The notes under the pieces were generated by a model. It did not search any database. It saw only the letters and a program-made list of their open reading frames with translations, and was not told the origin of the DNA. The translations under genes were made by a program, and so were the position numbers. A stretch of DNA of 64,000 nt from Lingula anatina (taxonomy: Eukaryota; Brachiopoda; Lingulata; Lingulida; Lingulidae), in contig NW_019775795.1 of assembly GCF_001039355.2 (NCBI RefSeq), positions 97,716-161,715 on the forward strand, given 5' to 3'. How positions within the stretch are numbered: position 1 is the first letter of the stretch; every line of letters starts with the position of its first letter. Below are positions 47,430 to 58,916 of the stretch, in pieces.

Positions 47430-47840
47430 TGTGAACGGAATGGTAGTCCTAGTAACGCAAGTCCGACCGGACACTAAGTCCTGGGAACGTAAGTCCTAGG
47501 TCTAGCGTTGCTAGGAATGGAGGTCCTAGGACATACGTTACTAGGATTTAACGTCCGTAGGACAACAGTTACCAAGGAATGCATGTCCCACGGCCAGGAA
47601 TCTAAGTCCGGATGGGACCTGTTATCCTGATTTACACTAGGAATATATGTCCGCTACCATTTTTCTCTCGCACTTAAAGTGAGTGATATATAGATAGATA
47701 ACTAATATATTATTACCATTACTTTTCAAATATTTCACCTAAAAAAATACAATGGAATAAAAAAGGTATATGAAGAATAACACTTGTTACATTTGCATAT
47801 ATTTATTTCAGTTTTTCACATATTTATTTCAGTTCTTTAT

Positions 47841-48041
47841 TTATTCATCTGCAACATAAACTTTCAAATTTGCCCTGTTTACGGCGCCTTTCAGTGTGCA
47901 TCCGCCCTGGAGGATGTAATATCCAGATTTGGATATCCCATTCACAACGTAGGGCCCCAGCCAGGGGGTTTCTTGTTTGCCCACCTTTCTGTCACTCCTT
48001 CGTAAATTTCTTTTCAACACTTTTGTTCCCACGGTAAGTAC
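47841..48041 (-). pseudogene. Integrase C-terminal GPY/F-domain remnant
   Basis: After a TTTTACAG acceptor on the minus strand this frame reads VGTKVLKRNLRRSDRKVGKQ, then WLGPYVVNGISKSGYYIL and LKGAVNRANLKVY before a stop. That is the GPY/F module found at the end of Ginger and Gypsy-type integrases (consensus W-GPY.V..I...G.Y.L.....K..V...LK.Y). The frame is intact over about 66 codons, but the catalytic DDE region is not present upstream. Confidence 0.75.
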
Positions 48042-48297
48042 CTGTAAAATTAATTTAGATACCATAAGTGTTTTTGCATCGTTAATCACAGTTCACCTGC
48101 ATTCAATTTTAATATAAATGGTAATTGACTACGAAGTATACAAATGTACAAGGCGCACCACCAGTAAATGGTATAATCCAGGCAAACAGTGTACATATTA
48201 CGGTCACACTATATTAAACCAATGCTTTATAAGTAAAATATGCATCAATTTGATTCATGGGGTAATTCACCAAAAGCTTATACCTCATCAGTTGAAT

Positions 48298-48420
48298 GTC
48301 CCCGGACCTAAAATCCTAGAAATGGTTGTCCCTGGACCTAAAATCCTAGAAATGGTAGTCCCCCGGACCTAAAATCCTAGAAATGGTAGTCCCCCGGACA
48401 TAAATACCCATTAAATAGTA
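48298..48420. repeat. 30-31-bp tandem repeat inside the Ginger-like element
   Basis: Three good units GTCCCCGGACCTAAAATCCT plus AGAAATGGT(A/T) at 48298, 48328 and 48358, and a degenerate fourth at 48389. The AGTCC..GGAC words match the subterminal words of the host element. Confidence 0.85.
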
Positions 48421-48560
48421 ATCCCCTGCAGGACATTTATTCAAGGTACATAGGACCATTGTACACACATCCCTGGAATTATATATCTGCGTATAACGTA
48501 GTGTGACCTCTAATAATATTGCATATTAAACATCATGAAAATTGAAAGTTTACTTTATAA

Positions 48561-48692
48561 TTAGACTTGCTTGTTCTTCGAAAAAACTCTTTTCTGTGTT
48601 GGTGTTGTCTCGATGGGATACGTGCCCTCCTGAAGATATTGCAAAATAACTTCAACTTCGGGCCTGGTCCGGGTGCTGCTTGTCCTCTCCAT
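48561..48692 (-). pseudogene. Integrase N-terminal-region remnant of the Ginger-like element
   Basis: A 43-codon minus-strand frame reading EVEVILQYLQEGTYPIETTP, then TQKRVFSKNK. It resembles the stretch before the H2C2 zinc finger in Ginger/KRBA2-like integrases (I..YL..G.YP......KR....K). It ends in a stop where the zinc finger should follow. Order and strand agree with the GPY/F remnant. Confidence 0.55.
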
Positions 48693-49189
48693 ATCAAACG
48701 TCTTGTGAGGGTGTGGTATTCATATATGAGCGGATTTTTTTAGTAGAACAAGGTAGCGTGTGACATCTGGTTATGTCTGTAACCAATCAAAAATTTGCTA
48801 CGTGGCAAAAATGACGACCAGGATAAAACAAAAGAAAAAAAATCACACGAAAAGTAAACATACTTTTATTTCGTAAACGAAATTCGAACCTCCATCCACT
48901 TACACAATTACTCTGTATAACATCCATTACACTGCACAGCCTGACCACTACTCCGAACATTAATATTTCCACTACTCCGAACATTAATATTTCCGTGAAT
49001 ATCTCTGGTGATATTATCTCCTTAGATAGTCGATTCATTGCTGCTCTACGGGCCAAATTATTCCTTTTTCGTCTCTGTTTTCAAAGATAATAGAACAGAA
49101 GAGCTTTTTTTTCGATCGCCTTCAGCCGCTATGCCTTCTTCACCACGAGTTTAACTGATGAGCATGCGCACTTAATATTTCTCAGGTAG

Positions 49190-49365
49190 CTTCCGCATGG
49201 CGAACGGAGCCGAGATTTAATTACTGTACCCTGCAGGGACGACGTGTGGGGAGGCGGAGAGACTATTAAAAGATTAGGCGGTTTTTCTTTCATGTACGTC
49301 CGCCATTTTTAGGTCACCGGCTTTGTAAAGCCTGGCTTAATTCGTTGAGAATGCGCTCATAGTTA
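49190..49365. mobile_element. MITE family 'CCGCCTAATATTTTAATAG', copy 2 (inverse), nested
   Basis: GGAGCCGAGATTTAATTACT, CTGCAGGGACGACG, GGAGAGACTATTAAAA, GATTAGGCGG and TCATGTACGTCCGCC match 6889-7085 on the opposite strand. It lies inside the right part of the Ginger-like element, so it is younger than that insertion. Confidence 0.65.
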
Positions 49366-49534
49366 TAGGGCGGACCTTCATTCCGTTGACTAATGTAAAC
49401 GTAATGCAGGTCCGCCAGGAATAGAAGTCCTACCCTTTATTATATCAGGAATGCAGGTCCCATTAGGACTACTATTCCTCAGGAACGGTGGTCCGTAGGA
49501 CCTCGGTTCCGGGCGGACCTGCATTCCGTTCACA

Positions 49535-50146
49535 CCGGCAGGAATATACTTTCCAACTTCAAGTGTAATTCTTTACTTAGCAGAAGAAACCACAGAAGAA
49601 ACCTATAAAGCCACAGTGCGCATGCGCTCCTATTGTATTAGCGGTAAAATAGTTGTCGTAAACCCCCCGACATCTATCATTTCTGGAGCTTGAAACACTT
49701 CAGATTGTTGTCATATTGGACGAAATAAATGATTAAAGAGTAGCTTTCACACGTATGCCTTACCCAGTTACAGCAGCATGGGCAAATTAGCTGGTTTGGT
49801 AAGAGCTGAGCTGGTTCGGGACTACCAGCTCAACGTTTGCTCGCACATTTTCCTACAATGCAGTTCGATATCCCTACTGAGCCACATCCGGAAAGTGAAG
49901 AATGGGTCTCTCTGGTTATTTGCTCCATCACATGAATATTCTTTTAAATAAAATACTTTAAGGTATCCTATCAAAAACTGTTGAATTCCCATTGAAGAAG
50001 TAACAGTTGTACAATGCCTAATTATTTAATCAAAAAGACAAGAAATGCTAACCATTAGAACAAAGATAATGAACTCATAATAGCAGTAGCTTACAACTAA
50101 ATAAAGAATGGTTCAATATGACACAGTGTATCAGTCAGACTTCGTT
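49535..50146. other. Spacer between Ginger-like element and duplicated segment
   Basis: No exon is supported. It is not obviously shared with sequence upstream of 36755, so it marks the left edge of the right-hand duplication. Confidence 0.45.
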
Positions 50147-50666
50147 TATAAAATAATCAGTCGCATGCAAACTTATGTGTCGATTCAAATTGTCCATATG
50201 CTAGAAGTGCCTTTGTCAAAGTAATCGAAGACTTTCGAAAATTTGAGCTTACAGCTTGTTAAATTAATCACAATGAAAGTACACGCTGTAGGTAGTAGGA
50301 AACAATGTCAGGTGGGAATTAAATTTTCTGTAAGGAGAAATCCATCATTTGTAGGGGCTTGAAGAAACAAGAATCCAGATCTTTAGTTACAGTTTGAGGA
50401 AGCCTCTTCTTTGTCACTTAAAAATAGCAGTCACTTGTTTACAGAGCTCATGTTTTCGTGTCTCCTTTCTCTCAGGTGGTGATTCGTATCATATTTTCTC
50501 CGATTTCACGTGTGTACGCTGCATCTTGGCTTTTCTTCGTTCACTCTATAGCAATAATGGCTTTAATCACACGGCCGAAAGTCCTTCTAGCATTCAGCTC
50601 CTCATTTGGTCTCCGATGGTGTAAGAGGAGAGGTAGACAAAAAAGTAATGAGAGACAACATTTAAG

Positions 50667-50819
50667 AGCGCATTCAGAATAGCGGACTAACAGAAGAAAG
50701 ATGGCCGCGGAACAAAGATGGCCGACCCACCTGAATGCTTGTTGCATAATCCCCGCTGCGAATTAAGCGGTCGCCATATTTGATCCTCGGGTCCGTTAGT
50801 CCGCTGTTCTAAACGCACT
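50667..50819. mobile_element. 'GCATTCAGAA' palindromic MITE upstream of gene D
   Basis: Orthologous in position and sequence to the element at 37283-37436, carried by the segmental duplication. Confidence 0.75.
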
Positions 50820-51001
50820 CAAAGAATGGACGGATATGAGCTTCTTTCCGATCCAGGCATCATCCCACTATGGAAAAGAACGGAAAAGCTTGGCGTGCGG
50901 AGTGTCAGTATAGCGACTCCATGATTCCATGGTTCAGAGAATAAGAATGTGCAATTTAGGTCGAATTTCGATCCATAATTGTTCTAGTCTGAGGGCATTC
51001 T

Positions 51002-51081
51002 TATAAAAATGCATCATTCACTGATAAAACCACGTTGACAGATCACGTCTGCATACTGTCGAGATCGTTGTTTTATTGAAG
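51002..51081 (+). promoter_or_regulatory. Predicted TATA box and 5' noncoding exon of gene D
   Basis: TATAAAAA at 51002, then a block nearly identical to gene A's and the donor GAAG|GTAAGG at 51081/51082. Its conservation relative to the flanks is the main evidence. Confidence 0.5.
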
Positions 51082-51579
51082 GTAAGGTTAAAATTTAGAA
51101 TAATAGTTAAATTGAGTTATACTTAAAATGATGTTGATACTTAATGACTCTGTTTTCATTTTTCAGTATTCGAATAGACAAACCATTTACATCGAAGCGC
51201 ATAATAATTTGTACATTTGGCCATGATGAAGTCATTGCTTGACTGAACACATGCTATTTCCTATTTAAAATGATGACTTATTCTATATGGTCGTTCAGCA
51301 ATTAAACAAACTTGCGGTACAGAGTTAATTATCTTTTTAATATGAAAAACACAGGTGGAAGAAATGAATACGAACTAAGACATTCATTTTCTTTCACGTT
51401 TCTATGAATTTCGTACTGAAGTTACTGTAGTTATTCTAAGAAATGCGTTGTTTTGAAATGTTTGAATAGATGATTTTTCTCTTTGAGCTGCACCTTAAAC
51501 ATCAAAAGTTCTAGTTCTATAGTTCTAGGAGGAATGTGGCGCTTGTCAAACGAAAATCTATGCTCACATATGCACAGAC

Positions 51580-51775
51580 CAATACATACACTCCCCATCC
51601 ACACACGCGCACATATGCACATGCACGTGACTGTTTGTACACAAGTACACATATGTTCACACATGTGCGTAGGCGCGCATGCACATCTGCATACCCTTGT
51701 GCAGTATACACATATGCACTCGCATGCGCACGCTAGCATGCACACACTCGCGTACACATACACACACGTACGCAA
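51580..51775. repeat. CA-rich cryptic repeat in intron of gene D
   Basis: Degenerate CACA/CATG/CGCA-rich tract that corresponds to 38200-38420 in gene A. Open frames across it are by-products. Confidence 0.7.
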
Positions 51776-51908
51776 ATAAGTAAACACAAAGAGACGCTCA
51801 CACACGTCAATGATATATTTGCACATATTGCACAATTCCTTTTTTACCAAATTTTATGCTATCTATCTACACTTTGTTTTTCTTTTCTTAAAGGAAAGAA
51901 CACTGAGG

Positions 51909-52332
51909 ATGTCTATAAAACACTTGCCGTGGTGTTCCCTGCTGGCAGTGGCTGTCTTCTGTGCTGGAAGTCAGGTAGGCATTGAGTGATTAAACTACAG
52001 TTTGATAGAGTCGCATGTGTGGATTAAACATTAATATGAGTTTATGTGATTTTATTTTTATTTATTTATTTATTTATTTNNNNNNNNNNNNNNNNNNNNN
52101 NNNNNNNNNNNNNNNNNNNNNNNNNNNNNNNNNNNNNNNNNNNNNNNNNNNNNNNNNNNNNNNNNNNNNNNNNNNNNNNNNNNNNNNNNNNNNNNNNNNN
52201 NNNNNNNNNNNNNNNNNNNNNNNNNNNNNNNNNNNNNNNNNNNNNNNNNNNNNNNNNNNNNNNNNNNNNNNNNNNNNNNNNNNNNNNNNNNNNNNNNNNN
52301 NNNNNNNNNNNNNNNNNNNNNNNNNNNNNNNN

Positions 52333-52370
<38 letters not shown>

Positions 52371-54307
52371 GGACGGATCCAGGATTATTTGATGAAGGGG
52401 GGTCCGGAACGAAAGGCCTCTGATGCAAAGCCGACCATCGCCCCCTTGATGTGGGGATTCGGGGCCTGTTCAAGGACCCCGAAAATGTTTTGGTGTTTTG
52501 GAGAGCAAATAGTGTCCTTTTGTACGGTTTAGAATTATAATTTAGTTGGTCAAAATTCTAATTTCAAGAAGGGAATTTTGATGCGATATGTTTTTCAGAA
52601 CCCGAAGGGGGGTTCAGAACCCCTTGACCCCCCTATAAATCCGCCACTGCCATATGTTTGTCTACATAAAATTATGATTTTGTGTCTGTGCTCGAGTATG
52701 TATGTATAGCATGGGCGTGACCAGACCTTTAAAAATTGTACGCACAGATTTTCAAATTTCCCAGGTAGACACAACAGATGAAAGTTATAGATTGAATTAT
52801 ATATGTGCCAAGTATCATAGCTTAGTTTTTCGCCAGTGATAAAACCATTGCTTAAAGATAAAAAACCTCGATTTTTTTAAACCTCTGATATATCTAATTT
52901 TAATTTTTATTATTTGTTTGTGAATATTGCCCATGTCAAGCTGTTAGTTTGGAGGGCTAAGCTGGATCAAGTCCGTGTCAAAATTCTTTAACTTTGCAGA
53001 AAAAAATCTTTCTTTGTTTCTCTGGCTCTTTATTGAGCCCGATGTCCAGATTTTAGTGTCTCCAGGCCTGCCGGAGCTGCTCTTTGAAAATAACGCAAAG
53101 GTAGATATTTAACTGAGAGTACATTCGATACGCTCAAGACAAAGGCTAGCAGAGAGTTGAAGGATACTCAACCCTCCAATTAAGGGGGAAAGGAAGTCCC
53201 AGCTAGATGGACGATCACGATAGCAATTCTGGAGGTAACTAGTATTGTTTACTTCAGTCCTGTGAAAATAAACGAGATGGTGTGACACATCAGTGGTAGT
53301 ATACAATTTACACAGAAGATCTGTACATGTACATGTACATTCAGGAGACTTGAAAGGGAAAACAACTCTTCGAATGAGATCTATATTTCACAATAAGTAC
53401 ATTGTAAACAACTCATAGAAATAAAATATTTTCTATTTTACCATAAAAAAAGACAGCTGTAGCAATGAATCTGAAATATATGCTTGCCATCTGACCTCTT
53501 GACCTCCGTAGAAAGCTCTGTAATTATCTCTTAAAGATTATTACAAAAAAAAAAAAACTTTTTAGAAAAAACAGGGACTAACTTGAATGTAGAAATGGAT
53601 TCATTAACCATTGGTAAATATGGGAAAATTACCGTTTATCCCAAGGAAATTCATTTTTGGCCAAAATGAACAGTTGTTATCCTTTTAGGGGATTTGCGAT
53701 TATATTCTGTGAAAATTACATTTAATCTTTGGGAATAATATCATGGTTGGCCTGGTTAGGTTAGGTCGGTGAATTATGTCCTCTGTCCGTTTTTGAAAAA
53801 AAAAATAATGATCCATATTGCGGACAAAGGTAATCAAATATAGGGTTTAGCTTTTGGTCTATGTGCATGTATGTGTGTGAGTGTGTGCATGTGTGTATAT
53901 GTTGGCGTGTGTGTCCGTGTATGTGTTAGAAATAAGAATTGTTAAATGTGAATGATACGTCAGAGCAAGTGCAATATATCCTGCAATACCGTTCATTTGT
54001 AGTCATGTGACTCCAAGGGCAAATTTGATTGGAGCGCCTGCACCGCTTCTTGTGGTGGCGGACTGCAAACTAGAAGATGTAGTGACACCAGCATCGTCGC
54101 GCGGGCGTGTAATTCTCAGTCTTGTGGTAGGTTATCTTCAAACTCTTGAAATAACATAGGTAAATGTGTTGGTATAGCGGTGTTGGTGATGCCCTAACGA
54201 AAAAGTACTATAGGATCTTATAGGGTCCTAGAAATAAAATCTATAGGACTTAGAAGGCTTTTATTTTTAAACGTTAGACGTAAATAAAATTATTATTATT
54301 ATTATTA

Positions 54308-54344
<37 letters not shown>

Positions 54345-55389
54345 GAGGAGCAAACGGTGCAAACCATGTCAAATATTGTGAGCAAAGTCCTCCAAACTCC
54401 TTATTTCAGTTAAAGTACCACCACCTCGCGGCTTCTGGCCGCTGCAGAGCTCCACTAGAGGGCGGGATTGTAGTCTCCATGGCAACCACGCTGACGTGCA
54501 CGGTGTATCATTTCATCGTGGTAAGAGTCAGTAATGGTTATGAACTTGGAGGGACGAGGTGCTTATGGCACTGTTTCCTTTTATTCACTTTGAATTAATA
54601 AAGCTACGTCCAGTTCTTTTTATTTATTTATTTATTTATTTGTAAGTCTTAATATAAACTGCAAAGTTACCCGACATATAATTGCACTTTGAATTTACTT
54701 GTCTCATCAGGAAAACAGGTCTAAAAGTACGTTGATGTATTAAATATTTTAATAGATATGATTGGACGATCGACTTATTAGGTTATACTATTATGTTTCA
54801 TTTTCTAGATAGCTACGATGGCGCCTACAGTTCTGCAAAATTTGCGGGAACGGCCATGTCCTATCTGACAATTCCTAATGAAGGTGCCAAATTGGAGACT
54901 CGCTCGTTTACGTACGTCGGTTTTGTGAGAATCGTCGCTAACGACTCCAAGAATGAGAGTCCCCTGTTTAATTTCCAAATTGAAGAAAATGGTGCTTTCA
55001 TAAATTTCGGCACCCATATTTGGATTCAGGGTTCTAATAAACTCTATGTTCTTTTGATGATTGCCCAGCCGTACAAGTATACTAGAGCCTATTCAATTCC
55101 GGTATTCTCAGGCTCTACCTGGGTTCACGCTGCCGTTTCCTATGACTACACCACCGGACTGTACCATATGTACAAGAACGGTGTTGAATTGGGGGAGTCA
55201 TATGTGGGCCGATACATCCACAATACAAGCGGTCCAGTTCGAATTGGCGCGCGCCACGCTTCGTCTGGCGATGCCCGCTACTTCAAGGGAGCCATGAAGT
55301 GTGTACAGTGGTTTGGGGAGGTACTCACCGCAAAGCAGATTCAGGAGACCATGCACGCTTGCGATAACCCCGTGCCCTGTAGCTATTAA
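51909..55389 (+). CDS. Gene D: secreted TSP1-LamG protein, 4 coding exons, 293 aa
   Basis: Exons 51909-51974, 54003-54126, 54410-54520 and 54809-55389 join in frame (phases 0, 1, 1; 882 nt). The signal peptide MSIKHLPWCSLLAVAVFC is of the A type. The TSP1 exon (SCDSKGKFDWSACTASCGGG) has the normal donor CTTGTG|GTAGGT that gene A has lost. Exon 4 is a mosaic: its start matches A and C, its middle (NESPLFNFQIEENGAF, SIPVFSGS) is B/E-like with private changes (INFGTHIWIQ, KYTRAY), and its end and 3' flank are almost identical to A. Intron 1 contains an assembly gap and hAT-like relics. Exons are unaffected. Confidence 0.86.
52080..52332. other. Assembly gap (253 N) in intron 1 of gene D
   Basis: Flanked by an ATTT array on the left and a GT array on the right, which probably caused the gap. 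Confidence 0.98.
52371..52649. mobile_element. hAT-type non-autonomous element end pair (GGCGGATCCAGG / CCGCCACTG)
   Basis: The left side ACGGATCCAGGATTATTTGA, then GGGGGGTCC. The right side, read inward, is CAGTGGCGGATTTATAGGGG. These are typical hAT-like termini with G-rich subterminal sequence. The left terminal CAGTGG is missing or damaged next to the GT array. Confidence 0.6.
52710..53765. mobile_element. Broken hAT-like element related to 57193-58152, in intron 1 of gene D
   Basis: It begins CATGGGCGTGACCAG and ACCTTTAAAAATTGTACGCA, which equals the right end of the 57193-58152 element read inward. It then contains the AGCTGGATCAAGTCCGTGTC and CCTCCAATTAAGGGGGAAAG blocks in inverse order to that element, and finally AATAATATCATGGTTGGCC, its other end. 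About 350 bp of host intron sequence appears to interrupt it. It is non-coding. Confidence 0.55.
54286..54342. repeat. (ATT)n microsatellite in intron 2 of gene D
   Basis: An ATT array interrupted once by ATC. The matching array in gene A is at 39961-40007. Confidence 0.93.
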
Positions 55390-55461
55390 TTCAAGGAAGT
55401 GGACTTTAGACTGAAATACTATCTAAATTATTTTAAGACCAAATTCTCAATATTGTCCCAG

Positions 55462-55467
55462 AATAAA
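55462..55467 (+). terminator. Poly(A) signal AATAAA of gene D
   Basis: AATAAA 73 nt after the stop, at the same position as in gene A. Confidence 0.65.
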
Positions 55468-56310
55468 GGAACAGCAGTCTATGAAGAATCTGATTAGATT
55501 TATCGCTTGCTTTTTTATTTGAGATTTTCAATTTATTTCAGAAAAGTTGCATTTGGTGAAAAACATTCGAAAGGATTCTCTTCATGGAGAAATTGGTATT
55601 ATATTTAGAGTGACCATTTTCTGATTCATTATTGATCATTTAAAGTCTTTTCTTTTGGAAATATCTGTGAATCTAGCTTACTGAATAACTGAATAAATTC
55701 TAAGCAGATGATTAATTGTATTGAATTTTGTATGAACATGTTAACTTTATTTTTTTCTTCATTTTGTTCAACTTCCATCCCCAGATTCGGAAAGGAACAC
55801 CCCTTCTGTTGGTTCTTCATAAAAGTACAGGATGAACACCGTGAATAATTTAACCAAGGACGAACTTTTTTACCACGTCTCTTCATTTTCATCAGTTATG
55901 GGATTATATCTCAGAGAAAGTGGCGGCCTATATATCACAGTAATTGTATTAATATGATAGAACACTAGCTACACTAGCTACACTATCGATATGCTTGGAA
56001 TATTTCAACAGAATATCAGTTCGTGGTAGCAATAAGGCCGTGCGAGGATAAAAGGTCACACTTAACCTACTCATCATTCAGATTTGCTGGAAAAATATTA
56101 TATTTATTATTTTATTTATATTTTACATATTGTGCGGGAATTAAACTAAGTTCAGAGAAAAAGATGTGCATTAAATTTCCCAAATCAATTTCGAAAGATT
56201 GAACAAGGAAATGATTTGTTCTGGCTAAAACCCCAATTGACCCTTATGCATTATTTGTTGCATACTGGTAAGGTACAAAAACCTACTTAGCAGTCAGACC
56301 TGGCTGTGTC

Positions 56311-58239
56311 CAGGCCTTCCCAACTACCAGACTCGGCACCTACGGGTCTAGTATAAACCGGTTTATCAGAACACACTACCCGTTTTCAAGGTGTGTGTCA
56401 GATCGCATTACAGAGTATCAGCCACCACACCAATTTTGCCTGGTGCGTGATGTGATAGCAATGATCCTAAGCGGGGTTGGAAAGTAGTGCATCTCATCTA
56501 GATTCATGCGCTGCTGCAATTTTCTCTGTTTATGTTAAAATCTGACAGTACCGCAATTTTTAACATAAAATTTAGGTTCGGACATAGCCATTGATGTTTT
56601 GTAAATAAGAACTTGCAAACTTATTTATTGATTTAGAAAAGTAGACCTAATTTTGATAGCAGAAGCATATTCTGTCGGGGGTTAAATATTTTCGTGACTA
56701 CCGGGATGGACGAGATTGAGGGCAGGGGTAATCCTAGAGAGGGGTGAGAAACGTCCATTGTTCTCGTCAGCGAGGCTGTCCTTTCTCAGGGTTTGTACGC
56801 ACGGACAGAAAACTTAAGTATTGTGGGAACGTTACTAATGAAGCCACTGGTAGTACTAGTAGATGTCAGCCTGTAGTCTTGAACAAGCGCCTCGATGACG
56901 AGTGAACAGTTGGCAAAAACAAAAGACCCAGGTGTGGTAGTTCAACTACTGTTGATGCATGCCGCAACGACCAAACCTAATTGCTCCTCAAGGTCACAAA
57001 ACAATAACCGGTACTGACGGCTAGGCTCGTCTTAATCATATAAGTAGCACGTTTCCACCCCCTGATTGAGGGGGTCGTCTGTTGTATTCATGCGACTCCT
57101 ACTTGACGAAAACGAGGCGCGATACCCGGATGACAGGTAGGCTTATAGAATTTGTGATAGGGTATGATACTCTTTTATGCGATCTGACACACCATGGGCG
57201 TAACTAGGCATACGCACGGATGCACTGTGCGTACAATTTTTTGGCCAACCATGATATTATTTTATATAAATTTAGTGTATTTTTTCACGGAATATGAAAG
57301 AAAACCCTCTGCTTATTAAAGTCACCTGTATGTACAAATCCTCTGTATCAATTGTATAGTCACAATTGTTTTGACCCCCCCCCTCCCCGTCTTGTAAACT
57401 GAGGTAAACAATGCCTGTAACCTTAACAAGTCCTTTCTTAATCGTCCATCTAACTGGAACTTCCTTTACCTCTTAATTGGAGGGTTCAGTGGCCCTAAAC
57501 TCTTCTGTACCCTCTTTCTTGAGAATATCGTACGCATTCTCACTGCCGATATTAATCTCAGGTAAAATCTGCCGGAGTGTTATTTTCAAAGAGCAGCTCC
57601 CGCAACCCTGGGGGCACTAGATAAAATCTGGACACCGGGTTCAAAAAGGAGCTAGAGAAACAAAGGAAGAAATTTTCCTGCAAAGCTTCAAAGAATTTTG
57701 ACACGGACTTGACCCAGCTTACCCCTCCAAACTAGCAGGGTGACATGGGCAATTTTTACAAACAAATAATTAAACTTAGATGTATCAGAGCTCTGTCGTG
57801 TCGTACAATTGGTTGTTTTTGGGAGTCATGCATCCACATGTAAGGTGAAGGAAAACGTATGTTAGTTCAACTCAGAGGTGGATCCAGGATTTTTCGAAGG
57901 GGGTTCCACATATGCGAAGCTATCCTCCTTTTAAATAAATATACCGTTCTGGGTAATAAGAATATTGAAACATTTTTAATTGCGAGAATATTTCTGACTA
58001 AATGATTATTTTATTATTAATGGAAATTAAGCTGCGATGTGTGGTACATATGCTGTAATTACGCTGTCCTTCATCTCTTGCGTTAGTCTTCATTTTGCTG
58101 GGAATTTTAAAAATCTGTGCGTACAATTTTTAAAGGCCTGGTTACGCCCCTGCACACACATTGAAAACGGGTATTGTGGTCAGATATACCGGTTTATTCT
58201 GGACCCGTAGGTGCCGAGTCTGGTAGTTGGGAAGGCCTG
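56311..58239. mobile_element. DNA transposon derivative with 87-bp inverted repeats and 5-bp target duplication
   Basis: The left end CAGGCCTTCCCAACTACCAG is mirrored at the right end. The first 38 bp are identical and about 80 of 87 bp match. GTGTC at 56306-56310 and 58240-58244 is the target duplication. The paralogous site between A and B reads GCTGTGCCGCTGCT without interruption (about 42063-42076), so the insertion happened after the A-B/D-E duplication. The right arm is split by a nested element; beyond it the arm continues (GATCTGACACAC matching GTGTGTGTCAGATC). No transposase frame is visible. The superfamily is unassigned. Confidence 0.8.
57193..58152. mobile_element. hAT-like element nested in the right arm of the 56311-58239 element
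   Basis: The left end is CATGGGCGTAACTAGGCATA and the right end, read inward, is CAGGGGCGTAACCAGGCCTT, with the same GTACGCACAG/ CTGTGCGTAC subterminal words. It interrupts the host inverted repeat inside a CACACAC run, so the exact target duplication is ambiguous. A third hAT-like end (AGAGGTGGATCCAGGATTTT, about 57878) lies inside. No intact transposase. Confidence 0.65.
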
Positions 58240-58312
58240 GTGTCGCTGCTGGTAACATTGTTTCATTTCCTCAATTACTGTGGATATCAAGGACATTCAG
58301 CATTGCGTCATG

Positions 58313-58453
58313 TATAAAAGTTAATACATAGGTCGCCCGTGGTTCATTCCCGACGTACATGTAGCTCTGTGCACAGACGGACGAAGAGGCAACACAGCCG
58401 GCTGGCAAAGTGAATTGTAAAAGACATATTGTTGAAGTTCAAAAGAAGATACT
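58313..58453 (+). promoter_or_regulatory. Predicted TATA box and 5' noncoding exon of gene E
   Basis: TATAAAAG at 58313-58320, a conserved leader, and the donor AGATACT|GTGAGT at 58453/58454, collinear with gene B. The acceptor ACAATCAAAG ends at 58900, 16 nt before the first ATG. Confidence 0.55.
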
Positions 58454-58916
58454 GTGAGTAAAACATTCCCTTCCTTACTTCAGGCCATTCATGAGTTCAA
58501 ATTTTCCTTGAAGAAGAGCAGCACGGCCGCTCAATTAATGGTTTTCGATTCAGCACGTAGAATTTACTGGCGAGGTGTAGATGACCAGACTGCACAAAAG
58601 TGTAACATGTTCACAATTGACATGTATGCCGTAATTTCATGTTTTCTTTAAGTTGTTTAGCAGTTATACATATTATCACGAGCCAGAATCATTTACGCTA
58701 AATGTAAACCACAAATGCAATAAATCAGTGGGGATGTGCCTATACTCAAAATTTACATTTTGATTCAAGTTTCATTAAATTTGGTATTAAAGTTTGTAAT
58801 TCATAAATGTTCATTGTTTAAAGTCTGAATCGCAAATTTTCACCCATTATAGTAACCTAAGTTTATTAAATAAGTTATTTTTTCTTTTTCACAATCAAAG
58901 GACACTGTTTACCACA

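Larger units (their letters stand above)
47430..49534 (-). mobile_element. Ginger1-like DNA transposon, internally deleted (2.1 kb)
   Basis: The left end TGTGAACGGAATGGTAGTCC and the right end (read inward) TGTGAACGGAATGCAGGTCC are inverted repeats. Both start TGTNR, as in Ginger1 elements, and are flanked by the 4-bp duplication CCGG (47426-47429 and 49535-49538). Subterminal regions carry many irregular AGTCC/GGAC..GGAA words. On the minus strand two coding remnants of an integrase remain (48692-48561 and 48041-47841). The catalytic core between them is gone, so the copy is non-autonomous. A second MITE (49190-49365) is nested near the right end. Confidence 0.72.
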
